Below are positions 24,301 to 35,191 of a DNA stretch of 64,000 nucleotides, one piece after another; position 1 is the first letter of the stretch; the number at the start of each line of letters is the position of its first letter. Location: contig NC_090295.1 in NCBI RefSeq assembly GCF_037392515.1, positions 14,279,001 to 14,343,000 on the forward strand, written 5' to 3'. Made by a program: the position numbers and the translations under genes. The DNA is from Haliotis asinina. Its lineage: Eukaryota; Mollusca; Gastropoda; Lepetellida; Haliotidae. The notes beneath the pieces were generated by a model. The model made no database searches, had not been told where the DNA came from, and worked only from the letters and a program-made list of their open reading frames with translations.

Positions 24301-24979
24301 TTCCGCACTAAATGGTTTTATTTGATCATGGAGATGAAAAGCTTTTGTTTTAGACAAACTTGAAATTTAGATAATGTTCAGGAACGGATGTTTCATCAAG
24401 AACACGATTTTTCATAGAATTTCCTTCTGACAATTAAAACTGAACATCTGTCATTAATTTTCAATGGTCAGAGGTATTATATTTCTTATGTTTAGTAATT
24501 TCCAAACTCTTTATTGCATGATGAAAATTATCAAAAAGGGTTTGAATGAAAACCTTAGGATATCAAAACTTGAATAATTTTAATATCCTCGTGCGGAAAT
24601 GCACCACTTCAAATTTATTTGGACCCATGAAGGTCCGGGGTAGAGTAGGCATGAAACTAAACTCAATAAAATACCATAATTATAGACTGAGCATCCTGTA
24701 GCAAAATAAGCAGAATGGCCTATTATATCCCGTTTTTTTGCCGTTCGGCAGATCGGTAGGTTTCTCCAACATAGTCAATGTGTAGGGCACGGTAAGGGCA
24801 CAATATGTACAATGGATCACCGCACTGGACGAGACCTGGTCATATAAGCTCCGCCCAATCATGTATATTTATGATGTCTGTGCATTTAGGGGCACAGCAC
24901 CTACACTGTACTATGGCAAGACTTTCCTTTACAGCAATCGCTGGTGGCCATCTTGGTTTGGTAGGTCTTTAACAAACAC
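21367..24979. other. Intergenic, no gene recognised
   Basis: AT-rich DNA without domain-bearing ORFs. It holds a diverged direct repeat (22229-22357 and 22437-22563) and a possible poly(A) signal AATAAA near 23005. A fragment of a SINE head ('gaaggtccggggtagagta') lies at about 24627. Confidence 0.5.
22229..22563. repeat. Two diverged direct repeats of about 125 bp, period about 206 bp
   Basis: Both copies contain 'tttgcaagtaatagtga', 'gaggtgtgtgaaaaatatga' and 'cgccgatctg' followed by 'cgccattga'. Confidence 0.8.
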
Positions 24980-25152
24980 TCAAAAGGCGACTGTATTGGG
25001 ATTGGGTGGGCTCGGCTTGCTGACTTGGTTGGCACATGTCACCGGTTCCCAGTTTCGCAGATCGATACTCCTGCTGCTGATCACGGGATTTTCTGGTCTA
25101 GACTCGATTATTTACATAGAGCTGGAACATCGCTGAGTCCGGCGTAATATTA
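24980..25152 (+). repeat. SINE family B, 3' two-thirds
   Basis: Contains 'ggcgactgtattgggattgg', 'gctgacttggttggcacatg', 'tctagactcgattatttaca' and 'ctggaacatcgctgagtccg' in order. Confidence 0.8.
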
Positions 25153-25186
25153 ATCCACTTATAGACATAGCTGCTGGCTGTGAAAT

Positions 25187-25526
25187 CTGGTTCAGTGATA
25201 TACTTTTTACTGTCCTTTGTCGTCAATATTTTATAATTTAAACGTTAATTCCCTGTATCAAATTTCCCAGACCCATGCTGGGATTCCTTTGGGCGCCTTG
25301 TCCACATGACGGTGGTGGGGTACGAGCTGCGTACGTAACTTTCGCATGGAATGTCAAAGTGTATATTAGGTTCTTGAGAGGCATGTTCGATGTTCATGTT
25401 CATGAATAAGACATTGTTGTAGATGTCAACTTCTGTGTTGTTCACACAACTTTACAGGGCTAATAGGCAGAAACGTTGTGTGAGCAATAAAGAAGTTGAC
25501 ATCCATAACATTTTCTGTTATTATAA
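25187..25526. repeat. Dispersed repeat, copy 1 (partner at 27707-27897)
   Basis: Shares with 27707-27897 the ordered strings 'tggttcagtgat', 'aggttcttgag.ggcatgtt', 'cagaaacgttgtgtgagcaa' and 'aataaagaagttgacatcc'. Copy 1 is longer because of internal insertions. Confidence 0.7.
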
Positions 25527-25527
25527 G

Positions 25528-25659
25528 GGTAACGCTATTTTTTAGGGCATTATCATTTGCAGAAGCCCGAGGTCTTTCATTAACTGCCCGACGAAGGAGG
25601 GCAGTTGAAAAGATCGAGGGCTTCTGCAAATGATAATGCCCTGAAAAAATAGCGTTACC
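25528..25659. repeat. 132-bp hairpin element
   Basis: The arms of about 41 bp run from GGTAACGCTATTTT to 'tttgcagaagccc' and are reverse-complemented at the right end (GGGCTTCTGCAAATG to ATAGCGTTACC). It is part of a nested fold-back cluster. Confidence 0.85.
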
Positions 25660-26456
25660 GTTATTATAGCTAAAATGAATAGAATTTTTTATAAAAGAAT
25701 AATAAAAACAGCGGCATCAGTTTAGAAGCATTTACTGCCAACAACAAAACGACGGAGGTCACTGACACAGATTTTACTATAATATAAGGGTAACGGTATT
25801 TTTCAGGGCATTATCATTTGAAGAAACCCGAGGTCTTTCATTAACTGCCCGGGGGCTTCTGCAAATGATAATGCCCTGAAAACTAGCGTTACCGTTGTTT
25901 TATAGCTAAAATGGATAGAATTATCATGAAAACGACCGCAAGTTAACAGAAATGAGCGGGCCACTGTAACTTGATAACGCCCGCAAAATACTTGACGACG
26001 TGCCATTATCAAGCCTGTTGTTAGGTGACGTCATAAGTAGCTCAGCTGTTGAAGTTCAATCACCTACGGGTCGAATGAACTTGGGTTCATTACTGACCAT
26101 ATATCTGGCTCACATTCGTCACATGCGCCTGTGCCATTATGCACTTTCCTGCTTGTGCCATCCGTAACGATTGTGCCATAAATGACAACATACAGCAATG
26201 AAAATATCGACTTGAAGTCTAACGTTGTTGATCACTGAAAACAATGGCGGCTGGTAGTATGAGCAAAGGTCAAGGTCGAATGTCGTCACTTTCAATAGTG
26301 ACGTCATCTGTTCTATGACGTGACTATGTTTGTAAAATGTGTGTCAGTGACCTCCGTCGTTTTGTTGTTGGCAGTAAATGCTTCTAAACCGATGCCGCCG
26401 TTTTTATTATTCTTTTAAAAAAGACTCTATTCATTTTAGCTATAATAACGGTAACG
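25653..26456. repeat. Fold-back element with about 125-bp inverted arms
   Basis: The left arm 25653-25777 (CGTTACCGTTATTATAGC to GACACAGATTTTAC) is reverse-complemented at 26332-26456 with few differences. The loop carries the second hairpin (25789-25893), a partial third copy of the arm start ('atagctaaaatggatagaat'), and unique sequence. No transposase is present. Confidence 0.85.
25789..25893. repeat. Second copy of the GGTAACG hairpin element
   Basis: Runs from GGTAACGGTATTTTTCAGGG to AACTAGCGTTACC. It has the same stem as 25528-25659 but a shortened loop. Confidence 0.85.
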
Positions 26457-26660
26457 GATTTAATGGTGCGATATGTGTCGTATCTTGAACTTCCCTCCAG
26501 ACCTGAATGCCAATCCTCTTTATAGCACGAGTACGAAATCTGAGAAATGATTTACAATCGTCCACACAACTCCTGATAAAACGGGTTACGGGTGGAAATG
26601 TTTCAGAGGTCAGCAAGTCGACATCCTTACCATGTCATCCAAACCCCGACTCACGGTTTT

Positions 26661-26924
26661 GTGAGTAAGTTTAGTTTTACGCCACACTCGGCAATATTCC
26701 AGCTATATGGCGGTGGTCTGTAAATAATCGAGTCTGGACCAGACAATCCCCCGGTAAGCAACATGAGCATCGATCTGCGCATTGGGAACCGATGACATGT
26801 GTGAACCAAGTCAGCGAGCCTGACCACCCGATCCCGTTACTCAGCTCTTGCGACATGCACAGTCGCCTTTTGTGGCAAGCATGGGTTCCTTTAGGCATAT
26901 TCTACCCTGGGACCTTCACGGGTC
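26661..26924 (-). repeat. SINE family B, nearly full length
   Basis: Reads tail-first from 'gtaagtttagttttacgcc' through 'gtctgtaaataatcgagtct', 'gcatcgatctgcgcattggg' and 'cctgaccacccgatcccg' to 'gggaccttcacgggtcc'. Its short tail is GTGA-like. Confidence 0.88.
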
Positions 26925-27299
26925 CACAATTTTGTGTTCATTGCAGATGAATGTTGTCGTTTTGACGTGTTGAAGTTCAGGACTAGTAGAAACCAGAAGT
27001 CACCCATCCTCTCGGAAGGTAAGTATAGATGACTCTGTGCATATTTCTAGTGTATCCCTAAAGTTTACATATCGGCCAATTTGGGCTTTCCGTGGGGTGA
27101 GTAATGGGATGCTTTTGCCTGTGTAGGTGATCTTCATTTTTAATTTACGATTAAAAAATAGATTTATCTGAATGAATGTTTTGAGAGTGCATATTCCCTA
27201 CTGTTTTTTTGAAGAGTTATGTCGCATTTTAGGGTGTTCCCAATATATAATAGGTGGCATGACAACCCAGACTAATTTATTCTTTCACAATATGTCATG

Positions 27300-27418
27300 A
27301 TTGAGCGAGTTTTACTGACCAGGCAATTCATTGATCAACATCATGAATATTTGGGAACCGAGGACGTATAAAGCAAGCCTGCACATGCGATACCGTTAGT
27401 CGCAAGCATGGGTGGCTG
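27300..27418 (-). repeat. SINE-derived fragment
   Basis: Contains 'gaatatttgggaaccgagga' and 'cgttagtcgcaagcatggg'. It resembles the fragment at 28472-28591, so the two form a truncated subfamily. Confidence 0.6.
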
Positions 27419-27555
27419 CTCCGCCCACTCGTGTATATTCTGTGCATTTAAGGGCACAACGCCCGTATTTTACCATGGCAGTAGAAATGTAGTATGCGAT
27501 TTTATATGACGTCTAAACTTGACTGCAGTCGCTAGTGGCCATCTTGGTGACACAC

Positions 27556-27650
27556 TCGTGACGATCCGGGGTATAATAGGTCTTCCACGAACAATCCATG
27601 CTTGACTCAAAAGGCGACTATATACGGATTGGGTGGCCACGGCTGGTGCA
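27556..27650 (+). repeat. SINE family B fragment
   Basis: Contains 'gacgatccggggtataatag', 'atccatgcttga' and 'aaggcgactatatacggat' in the plus-strand order of the family. Confidence 0.65.
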
Positions 27651-27706
27651 GACGTGTTTATTTACACATATTGCGGCCTAATATGAACTCACTGCTGGCT
27701 TTGAAT

Positions 27707-27897
27707 TCTGGTTCAGTGATGTACTTTTCACTGTCAATAGTCCACAAGACGGTGTATAAGGTTCTTGAGCGGCATGTTAGAAGTTTATGTTCATGATTAA
27801 GACAAAATGTTGTGGATGTCATTATTGTTCACGGGGCTTACAGCCAGAAACGTTGTGTGAACAATAAAGAAGTTGACATCCAATAACATATTCTCGT
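27707..27897. repeat. Dispersed repeat, copy 2 (partner at 25187-25526)
   Basis: Compact copy containing 'tggttcagtgatgtactttt', 'aggttcttgagcggcatgtt', 'cagaaacgttgtgtgaacaa' and 'aataaagaagttgacatcc'. Confidence 0.7.
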
Positions 27898-28180
27898 ATT
27901 AAGGACTATTGTTGCAGTGTTGGTAGGTTGGTACCGGCGGCAATGTCTCAGAGGTCAGTAAGCCGACATCGAAAACCCAACTCGGAGTGATGTTTATTGC
28001 AGATGAATGTAGACGTGGTGAGTTCAGGACTAACAGAAACCAGTCAATGCTGATAATTTTTATTGAGTATCACTATGTGCACGTCCAAATGTTTCGAGGA
28101 ATTAATTGTGACACTCAAGAATGGGACCCTATGTACGTGTGTGGTAATAGAGGGAAATGGTGGTGCGTTCTGTTCTTGAA

Positions 28181-28394
28181 GAGTTGAGTTTTACGCCGCA
28201 CTCAGCAATATTCCGTCTATATGGCGGCGGTCTGGACCAAACAATCCAGTGATCAACATCGATCTGCGCAATTGGGGGGAACCAATTATGTTTCAACCAA
28301 GTCAGCAAGCCTGACTACCCGATCCCGTTTAGTCGCCTTTTATGGCAAGCATGGTTTCATGAAGGCCTAATCTACACCGGGACCTTCACGGGTC
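28181..28394 (-). repeat. SINE family B
   Basis: Reads 'ttttacgccgcactcagcaa', 'tggaccaaacaatccagtga', 'gcctgactacccgatccc' and 'gggaccttcacgggtc'. A small deletion removes the 'taaataatcgagt' segment. Confidence 0.85.
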
Positions 28395-28471
28395 GAAGAG
28401 TTATATAAACATCTAAATAGTGAAACAAGTAGTCATAGATCACAAAATGCTTTATTCCTTCAGACTACATC

Positions 28472-28591
28472 ATGAGTGAGGGAGTTCACTTTTACGCCGC
28501 ACACGGGACCAGCATGAATATTTGGGAACCAACGACGTATTAGCAAGCTTGCCCACATGATATCGTTAGTCGCAAGCATGGGTGGCTGATG
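28472..28591 (-). repeat. SINE-derived fragment
   Basis: Has 'ttttacgccgcacacgggac' joined directly to 'aatatttgggaaccaacgac' and 'cgttagtcgcaagcatggg', so the middle of the element is deleted. Confidence 0.6.
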
Positions 28592-28940
28592 ACCTTACTG
28601 AAGCATTTAATGTGCACACCCCTAATTGCGTAATTATGAGGACAAACGAAACATTTCAACAACACTGCTCCCTCTGTTTTGTGAGGGTTGTTAATGTCAA
28701 CTCAACTGTTTGGGCCACTTAAATGACATACTACAAGCGATATGGCCACATTTTATCCTCAGAACTGATTTGCACGGGATGTCGGTCTTCCACATGCAAA
28801 GGGCTGTTTGGGCGTTTGAATCACAAACATGGTACTGGCGTATTTCACTTCAGCACCCAAGCTCAAAATTTAGGGCGTTCCCACACTGTAACAATCGGGT
28901 TTAGTTCACCCACATACCCTACTCGGGAGGAACATGAAAA

Positions 28941-29046
28941 GTGAGTTTAGTTTTAGCAATATTTCAGTGATCGAGGAACCGATGATGTCAACCAAGTCGG
29001 CAAGCATGGGTTGCTGAAGGCTTATTCTACCCCGGGACATTCACGT
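28941..29046 (-). repeat. SINE family B, internally deleted
   Basis: Contains 'gtgagtttagttttagcaat', 'ccaagtcggcaagcatggg' and 'ttctaccccgggacattcac'. Confidence 0.65.
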
Positions 29047-29189
29047 GGAAAACGGCAATATCATTTATAATTTTAAAAACAAAAAAAGCGGATTACCCTG
29101 TATGTAATACATTTATACTCACAAGGAAAAGTAACGCAATTCATAATATATATAGATAGGCAATAGCACAGAGTCAAGACATTAAAAAG

Positions 29190-29440
29190 TAAAGGGGCTT
29201 GACAAGAATGGTTCTCAGGTGTAAACCGATCTTGTCGAGGGGTGGTGACCTTTGGACGACCGTTCCGGGCAAGGTTATCTATAGTCTGTGTTGCGCTGTA
29301 TCGATGCTGGAGACGGTAAGTCCGGTTTCCTTCAAAGAAACGTGACAGACAACTTTTGTGCAGTCTTATAACCACAAATGGTGGTGACAATTCGTGCATG
29401 TTCGATTTCACGAGAACTGTGTGCATGATACTGTTGTGAA
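29190..29440 (-). pseudogene. Tc1-like transposase N-terminal fragment
   Basis: The minus-strand frame contains a paired-like HTH end and linker, 'HRYSATQTIDNLARNGRPK' followed by VTTPRQDRFT, which is the recognisable GRPxVTTPRxDR junction of Tc1 transposases. The catalytic domain is missing and flanking residues in the open frame (29073-29450) are unrelated. It is a relic without function. Confidence 0.55.
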
Positions 29441-29447
29441 AGTCGCT

Positions 29448-29650
29448 CACCTTGCTCAGTAGGCCTAGATGGATGGGGAGATCAGAAGTTCTGTTACTTA
29501 GTAGGCGGGTCCGTGTCTAGTTATGATCTGTCAATTGTCAGATTTGGCGGGTACGTTGATCATGTGCCTCGATCACACCCGAAAACATACGCATATCACA
29601 GGATGGTCAGTCGGATGAAACACGATGTAAGAGGCGGAAGCACCGATCAC
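29448..29650. repeat. Direct repeat copy 1 (partner at 30866-31070)
   Basis: Begins 'ccttgctcagtaggcctaga', then 'atcagaagttctgtt', 'gatctgtcaatt' and 'acccgaaaacatacg'. The second copy lies about 1.4 kb downstream in the same orientation. They could be the ends of a decayed element; I see no coding between them. Confidence 0.75.
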
Positions 29651-30865
29651 TACATCCCTCTATTCTGGATCTGGTAGGAATCCAGCCAGTATAGCCGTGG
29701 GAGGATCCAACAGGTGACGCCACTATGACATGAGAAAATCCTTGCTGGGTTGGGCAGCAATGTTGTGCTATCAACCGACACAGTTCACGTAACTTATGTT
29801 TAAGATACATATTACACATATAAATACGAAAATCCCAACCAGGTTGTTTGGTGGCAAACATAACATTGGTTCACATAACCTAATAGATGAATGAATTGTC
29901 TAGTATCCCTAGAATCTAGACTATATCGATGGACTCAGATTAGGAAAATGCTTCAATGCGAATCTATATCTGGACCTAGTTTATGGACTGTTTCAGTCCC
30001 GACTACGTCAGGTTAAAGAATTTCAAGTCTCACTTTGATGCCAACACATACAACATCCACTAACCACATTGTTATAAAATAATAAACTAAGACATGCGCA
30101 CCAGGCCTAGGTGACAGTTAACCGCTATCAGTCTTGACAAGACTGAGTGCAGAAGTGTCATTCTAAAGCCTTCTATAAACAAAAAAACCCAACCTACTAC
30201 ACATAACCTACAGCCCACACTTAGGTGACAATTGACTGATGTCAGTCATGAAAATAGGATCACACTTCTTCCCTTAGTTAAAGTCTCGTATAAAACAATG
30301 CATTGAATTCATATTTGCTAACCCATTCATCGATGAAAAGACAGCCAGAATACTTACCCACTTTTAATGTACATTAATGTAAACATACATATATATATGC
30401 AATGAAAGCATAAACGGATATATAGTTTAACACATAGAAAAATCCTCTGACAGAAATTTGGTTGAATACAAAACACGCAAAGCCATGTGAACTTTGCTAC
30501 TGCGTTGCCATGTGTCCAGCGACAGTGATTGACAGCTAGGTAAATGACAATACTGAAATCAACATCATGAAATTGACACGTGCACATGTATTACGCGGTT
30601 GCGAGGCATGCAGCTTTCAGCGTTTGACATGGGATACCTCAATAGCATTAGGGTATTACTCTAATAGCCATCGAAAATGCTTAAAACGCTCCACACAGCG
30701 CGTTTTGCTCACTAAAAAGGACATCACGTGACCCATTCATCTGCCCTTTCCTATGGTCGTCTGACATATTTATCTAGTCTCAATTTTCACAAATATACTT
30801 AATCCTGTTCATAGCGCCATTGTTATAAGAGCCTAGTGGAAGGGAAGGGAAGGGAAAGGCACATA
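29651..30865. other. Intergenic between direct repeats, no gene seen
   Basis: AT-rich, no domain-bearing ORF. Short open frames at 29607-29861 and 30354-30587 show no family resemblance. Confidence 0.5.
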
Positions 30866-31070
30866 CCTTGCTCAGTAAGCCTAGATGAATGGGGACATCA
30901 GAAGTTCTGTTCCGTGGTAGGTGCGTCTGGTCTCGTCCGTGTCTAGTCTTGATCTGTCAATTGCCCCGGTCAGATTTGGCGAGTAAGCTTATGGGCCTCG
31001 ATCCCACCCGAAAACATACGAATATCATTGGATGGTAAATCGGATGAAACCCGATCATAGGCAAACTGTA
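30866..31070. repeat. Direct repeat copy 2 (partner at 29448-29650)
   Basis: Begins 'ccttgctcagtaagcctaga' and shares 'catcagaagttctgtt', 'gtccgtgtctagt', 'tgatctgtcaattg', 'acccgaaaacatacga' and 'cggatgaaac'. Small indels separate it from copy 1. Confidence 0.75.
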
Positions 31071-31613
31071 GCGCAAAATGGGAGTGACTGAATAAGAATG
31101 AGCAGAAATTAAAAAGAAATCCGATACTGCCGAATGTTATCATGAACTTGTTGGAGTATAAGTTGTCTTATTTGTTGTCGCTATTCTTAGAATTGCCTTA
31201 ACACTTATTCTACACAAAACACTTTTGTCGGAATGGGCGAAAAAAGCAAGATAGGTAACTGTGAGCATTCCATATGGAATAATCTCCTGTTCCTTCACTC
31301 CGTTGAACCGGAAGCCGGAGTGGGGAAAATGGAGGCGAAGAACGGTCTGATATACCACGAGTTGCGCTTAAAATGTTGAATAAAAATATTCCAAGCGTGT
31401 AAATGTTCAACATGGAGTTGGAAATATGAGAGCACAAACACGTGAAGAAATGGGTGTATACCTTTGATTGTGGCGATATTTTATTTTGACATGAAAAATA
31501 TTTTTCAAACCGAAGCGAGGGAAGTATGTTGCCAACCTTTGCTCGCTTCGCTCGCATATAAGAAGAATGGTAATTTTCTCTATCTGCGCAACCCCATTTG
31601 CGCTACAGTTTGC
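31061..31613. repeat. Inverted repeat pair bounding about 550 bp
   Basis: GCAAACTGTAGCGCAAAA at 31061-31082 (plus 'tggg') is reverse-complemented at 31593-31613 with a single-base deletion. A second hairpin with 'gaagcgag' / 'ctcgcttc' lies at about 31511-31553. There is no convincing ORF inside. Confidence 0.7.
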
Positions 31614-32693
31614 ATGTGACCCTATGTACGGGTGCGGAAGCACCGATAGGCATTTCGGGTTGAAATTTGAAAAAAAAAAAAAAAATAACCAAAGTATATA
31701 CATTTGTGTAGATCGTGGTGTAATTAGAATGAAAAACTTTTGTGTGTCGCAGATTATACAGTCAATTTTATAAGCTTCGAAAATGTTTACCGTTATCTGT
31801 GTTGACGAGTTCGAAAGACCGCCCGCCACCAGACACGTTCCACCACCTTGCCAGGCTGACCTGACTCTGCATATTGAAATGAGCGCGGTTAGCATAATCA
31901 GAGTTACCCACCCTTGCCTCGCGGGGAGCAGTAATTAAATTTACGATAAATATAAACGAAGATCATCACGGGCGATGTGGTTAACAATTAGTTACAGAAA
32001 TATGTATAAATAGTTACCACATTAACGTTATTATAATACATTATTTGAAAAACGGTCTAGAGTGATTTTCGTGCTTGATGTCAGGAAAATTTTGAAAGGC
32101 TCTTAAAATGCTAAAAATGGTTTTTAGTATATCTTTTAAACATTCGATGTTTGCTTAATATTTCAATTAATCTTACTTTGATTCTGCTATAGATGGATAA
32201 TCTGCAAGTTCCCGGCTGCGTAATCGTCTAGAAGTTCAAAGGTATAGATTGTAGAGTCGTTGTCACGTTTTATGTTAAACCATGATGGATAACCAGTAAC
32301 TTGCCCTAGTACCATTCCTACCGTCATAGACCAAATCGTTTCGGGACCATCCAGCGAGACCAACCAGCAAGACCAACCATGGAGACTAGATCATCGACAG
32401 AAGTGGACGGATTGTGCGTCTAGTCGGGGTGTCGGCCAAGGCCGTCGCCCCACCTACGACTACGTCGACGATGAAGAATCGCCGTCGGACTTCTGAATGT
32501 GTGTAAGTGACAGAGCGGGTCTCCACATCGGGATCATTGGCCATTCAGTCCTGATGTGCGTTCTGTCACATGTTTACCACTGTATTTACCATTTTGACCA
32601 TCCTTCGACCAAACAGTAATAAAACATGGCTGCTGCTGTCTTCATCTCTAACACCGACTCATGTCCTCCCTGTCTCTAGTCCACCATCCTAAA

Positions 32694-32753
32694 CTACCAC
32701 CCGAGAGCGACCACGACGGACGCTCTTGGGCAGATGGTGGAGAATCCGGGTAG
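32694..32753 (+). repeat. 60-bp segment, inverted relative to 35096-35155
   Basis: The segment runs from CTACCACCCGAGAG to AATCCGGGTAG and covers the last 40 bp of the 5' LTR plus the primer site. It is present in reverse complement, with one mismatch, at the 3' LTR end. Confidence 0.9.
32735..32752 (+). promoter_or_regulatory. Putative primer binding site
   Basis: TGGTGGAGAATCCGGGTA starts with TGG, the complement of a tRNA CCA end, directly after the 5' LTR. Its complement has the layout of a tRNA acceptor arm plus T-stem; I cannot assign the tRNA firmly (an alanine-like acceptor is possible). Confidence 0.55.
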
Positions 32754-33282
32754 CGTGAGTTTGCTGTGACTCACGCACGATTCCCCTACCCTAACTCGCA
32801 GCAAAGCAACTGGTAGTTTAGAAATGGTGGTTGACAAGAGCAGCGTCTACGTCGGGCACCATCTTGGCGGAAGAACGAAGACATCAGACAGTCAGCCGAC
32901 CCGACGGTCATCAGCGAAACAGCAGCTCATAGCCGGCAAACCTCAGCACTTCCAGCAAAGTCATCGACAACAACGACAACAACAACCAGACCCAGCAAAG
33001 TCATATTATCGAGTGAGTACAACAACTTTCAACACCACTCTTCAAGATCATGTCATCAAGACTCAAGATTCTTCATCATGTGCTTCACATTGTGTTCGTG
33101 TGACAATTTATGTGAACTTTTCTTCGAACTTTCTCACAACTTTTGTGTTTATACGTTTCCCTCGGACAATCTTGTACATGTCAGGTATGTCAATCTTCTC
33201 CGGCCATTGTTTCATATGTATTTATATGTGTCATATTTTTCATCTACTGAGTACTTATTGCTATCTGTATGTGATGTTATGA

Positions 33283-33915
33283 GGCGTACATCTTTATTAG
33301 ATTAAGTTTTTGAAGTCGGTTAGGCTCTTACTTTACTACATATCCTTGCATATACACATTTAATGCAGATCAACGCTATCTGCGGGTTCCGAGTCGTCCC
33401 ACTCAAATCAGACTCCCGGTTTCAAGGATTTTTCTAACAATTTGTTCCTCTATAACTATTACTATGGACAATAGCTTATAACGAGCTATACAATACTGTA
33501 ATTACTCTTCGTGAAAACGTCTAAATCTTTTTATGTGGTAAAAGCAGTCGTAGAAGTATAATAAGCTATGTCTTTCCAAGCTTATTTGATGGAGACTGTT
33601 TATCCAGTCTACATCCTACTTCTTCGTTTTGCCAACGTGTTTTTGTGCTTAGTTATGATACCGGCGAAAATTTAGTATCCATGTGCATAATACTTTCTAT
33701 GGTAACTGGCACACAATATACAATTCGCTGAAATATCTTTGAGCCAATTTCACTTGAATTAATTTTTCATCAACTTTCGGTTTAGACTTTTGAAGTTGGT
33801 TAGGTTTATGTTTTTTCTCATGCCAATTCTACTTTTAGTGCAGATCACATCTACATCTGCTAGCCTTGTCGAGTCTAGGCTCACCAATATAAGACTCCCA
33901 ATTTCAAAGATCTTA
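33283..33915 (+). repeat. Diverged internal direct repeat of the LTR element
   Basis: About 33283-33440 and 33770-33915 share 'ttttgaagt.ggttagg', 'tgcagatca.', 'tctg', 'gactccc' and 'tttcaa' in the same order over about 140 bp. Confidence 0.6.
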
Positions 33916-34393
33916 CTGTTGTCATGAAAATATTACATTCAAATGCAAACGACGACGCATTACCCACATTCTGTTTTTGTTCCTGTAAGTCATACGTGTA
34001 CTTATCAGTCAGGTATTCCGACTGTATGGGCGACCGCGAGCAAGAGTTTGCCGCTTGGTGGAAACGTCCAATGTTTTATTTGTACGAGCTGGAAAGCCGC
34101 TCACCTGTGTTTTTGTACGAGCTGGATAGCCGCTCACCTGTATTTTGTGTGTACACGTCCGATATTGTTATTGTTTTGTTTCGCCTGACCATTGTTGACA
34201 ATTCGATTCATGTATTACCTTTGACGTTCCCATATATGCTAGTACGATTATGTGACTTATGATCGATGCCTGTACTAGATATTGTCAACGCGTCAACGTT
34301 TCATCCAATTCACTGTATACTTGTATATCCAATATTGTCACTATTTTTAAAAAGCGCTTTTGAGGACAAAAGCTCCACGACGTTCAGGGGTGT

Positions 34394-35155
34394 TGTCATA
34401 GACTGAATCGTTTCAATTAGTTTCCTTAAATCTTCATTTATTCAAACGAACTATTTGTTTCAATATAAGTCCAAAGTGCACCGAAATTCTACCCCCTTTG
34501 TCTATGTAATGTATTCGGCAAACATTCGGTGTATCCCCTCTTATCATAAACCCCCCTCCGGGCAGGACCCTTAATTCTCAAACGCTATCAATACATGTCA
34601 ATTAACACCTCCTTAAGTCGCCTAATCTTACGTGTGTACATGTGCATGGGCCAGTGACCTTGCACAATGTGGCGTAATGACTCTGTATAAAAACCTGACC
34701 GATATGGTCAGTCGGGAGACCATCCAGCGAGACCAACCGGCGGGACCATCCAGCGAGACCAACCAGCAAGACCAACCATGGAGACTAGATCATCGACAGA
34801 AGTGGACGGATTGTGCGTCTAGTCGGGGTGTCGGCCAAGGCCGTCGCCCCACCTACGACTACGTCGACGATGAAGAATCGCCGTCGGACTTCTGAATGTG
34901 TGTAAGTGACAGAGCGGGTCTCCACATCGGAATCATTGGCCATTCAGTCCTGATGTGCGTTCTGTCACATGTTTACCACTGTATTTACCATTTTGACCAT
35001 CCTTCGACCAAACAGTAATAAAACATGGCTGCTGCTGTCTTCATCTCTAACACCGACTCATGTCCTCCCTGTCTCTAGTCCACCATCCTAAACTACTACC
35101 CGGATTCTCCACCATCTGTCCAAGAGCGTCCGTCGTGGTCGCTCTCGGGTGGTAG
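34394..35155 (+). repeat. 3' LTR of the small LTR element
   Basis: It starts TGTCATAGAC after a purine-rich 'gttcaggggtgt'. U3 has TATAAAA near 34686 and a 'gaccatccagcgagaccaac' duplication at about 34721-34762. It then matches the 5' copy from the 'catggagactagatcatcg' region to 'cctaaacta', after which the last 60 bp are inverted. Confidence 0.65.
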
Positions 35156-35191
35156 TTTAGGATACAGATTTACATTTGTGATGGGTTTGTT

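Larger units (their letters stand above)
32322..35161 (+). mobile_element. Small, damaged LTR retroelement (non-autonomous type)
   Basis: Two direct repeats of at least 400 bp flank a 1.65-kb interior with no gag or pol similarity. The 5' repeat 32322-32733 lacks about 300 bp of U3 that the 3' repeat has. The 3' repeat (34394 to about 35155) has a TATAAAA box near 34686. AATAAA occurs in both (32618-32623 and near 35016). A primer-site-like sequence follows the 5' repeat. The interior ORF 32824-33282 (Gln-rich near residues 36-60) is unrecognised. It resembles TRIM or LARD elements that depend on another element's enzymes (inference). Confidence 0.65.

Noticed and set aside
28710-28944. Overlapping 64- and 73-codon ORFs with a CxxC motif
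   Set aside because: A single Cys pair without further pattern, between SINE fragments; no family recognised.
32824-33282. 152-codon ORF inside the small LTR element as a gag gene
   Set aside because: No Gag, knuckle or protease motif; only a Gln-rich patch and then random composition.
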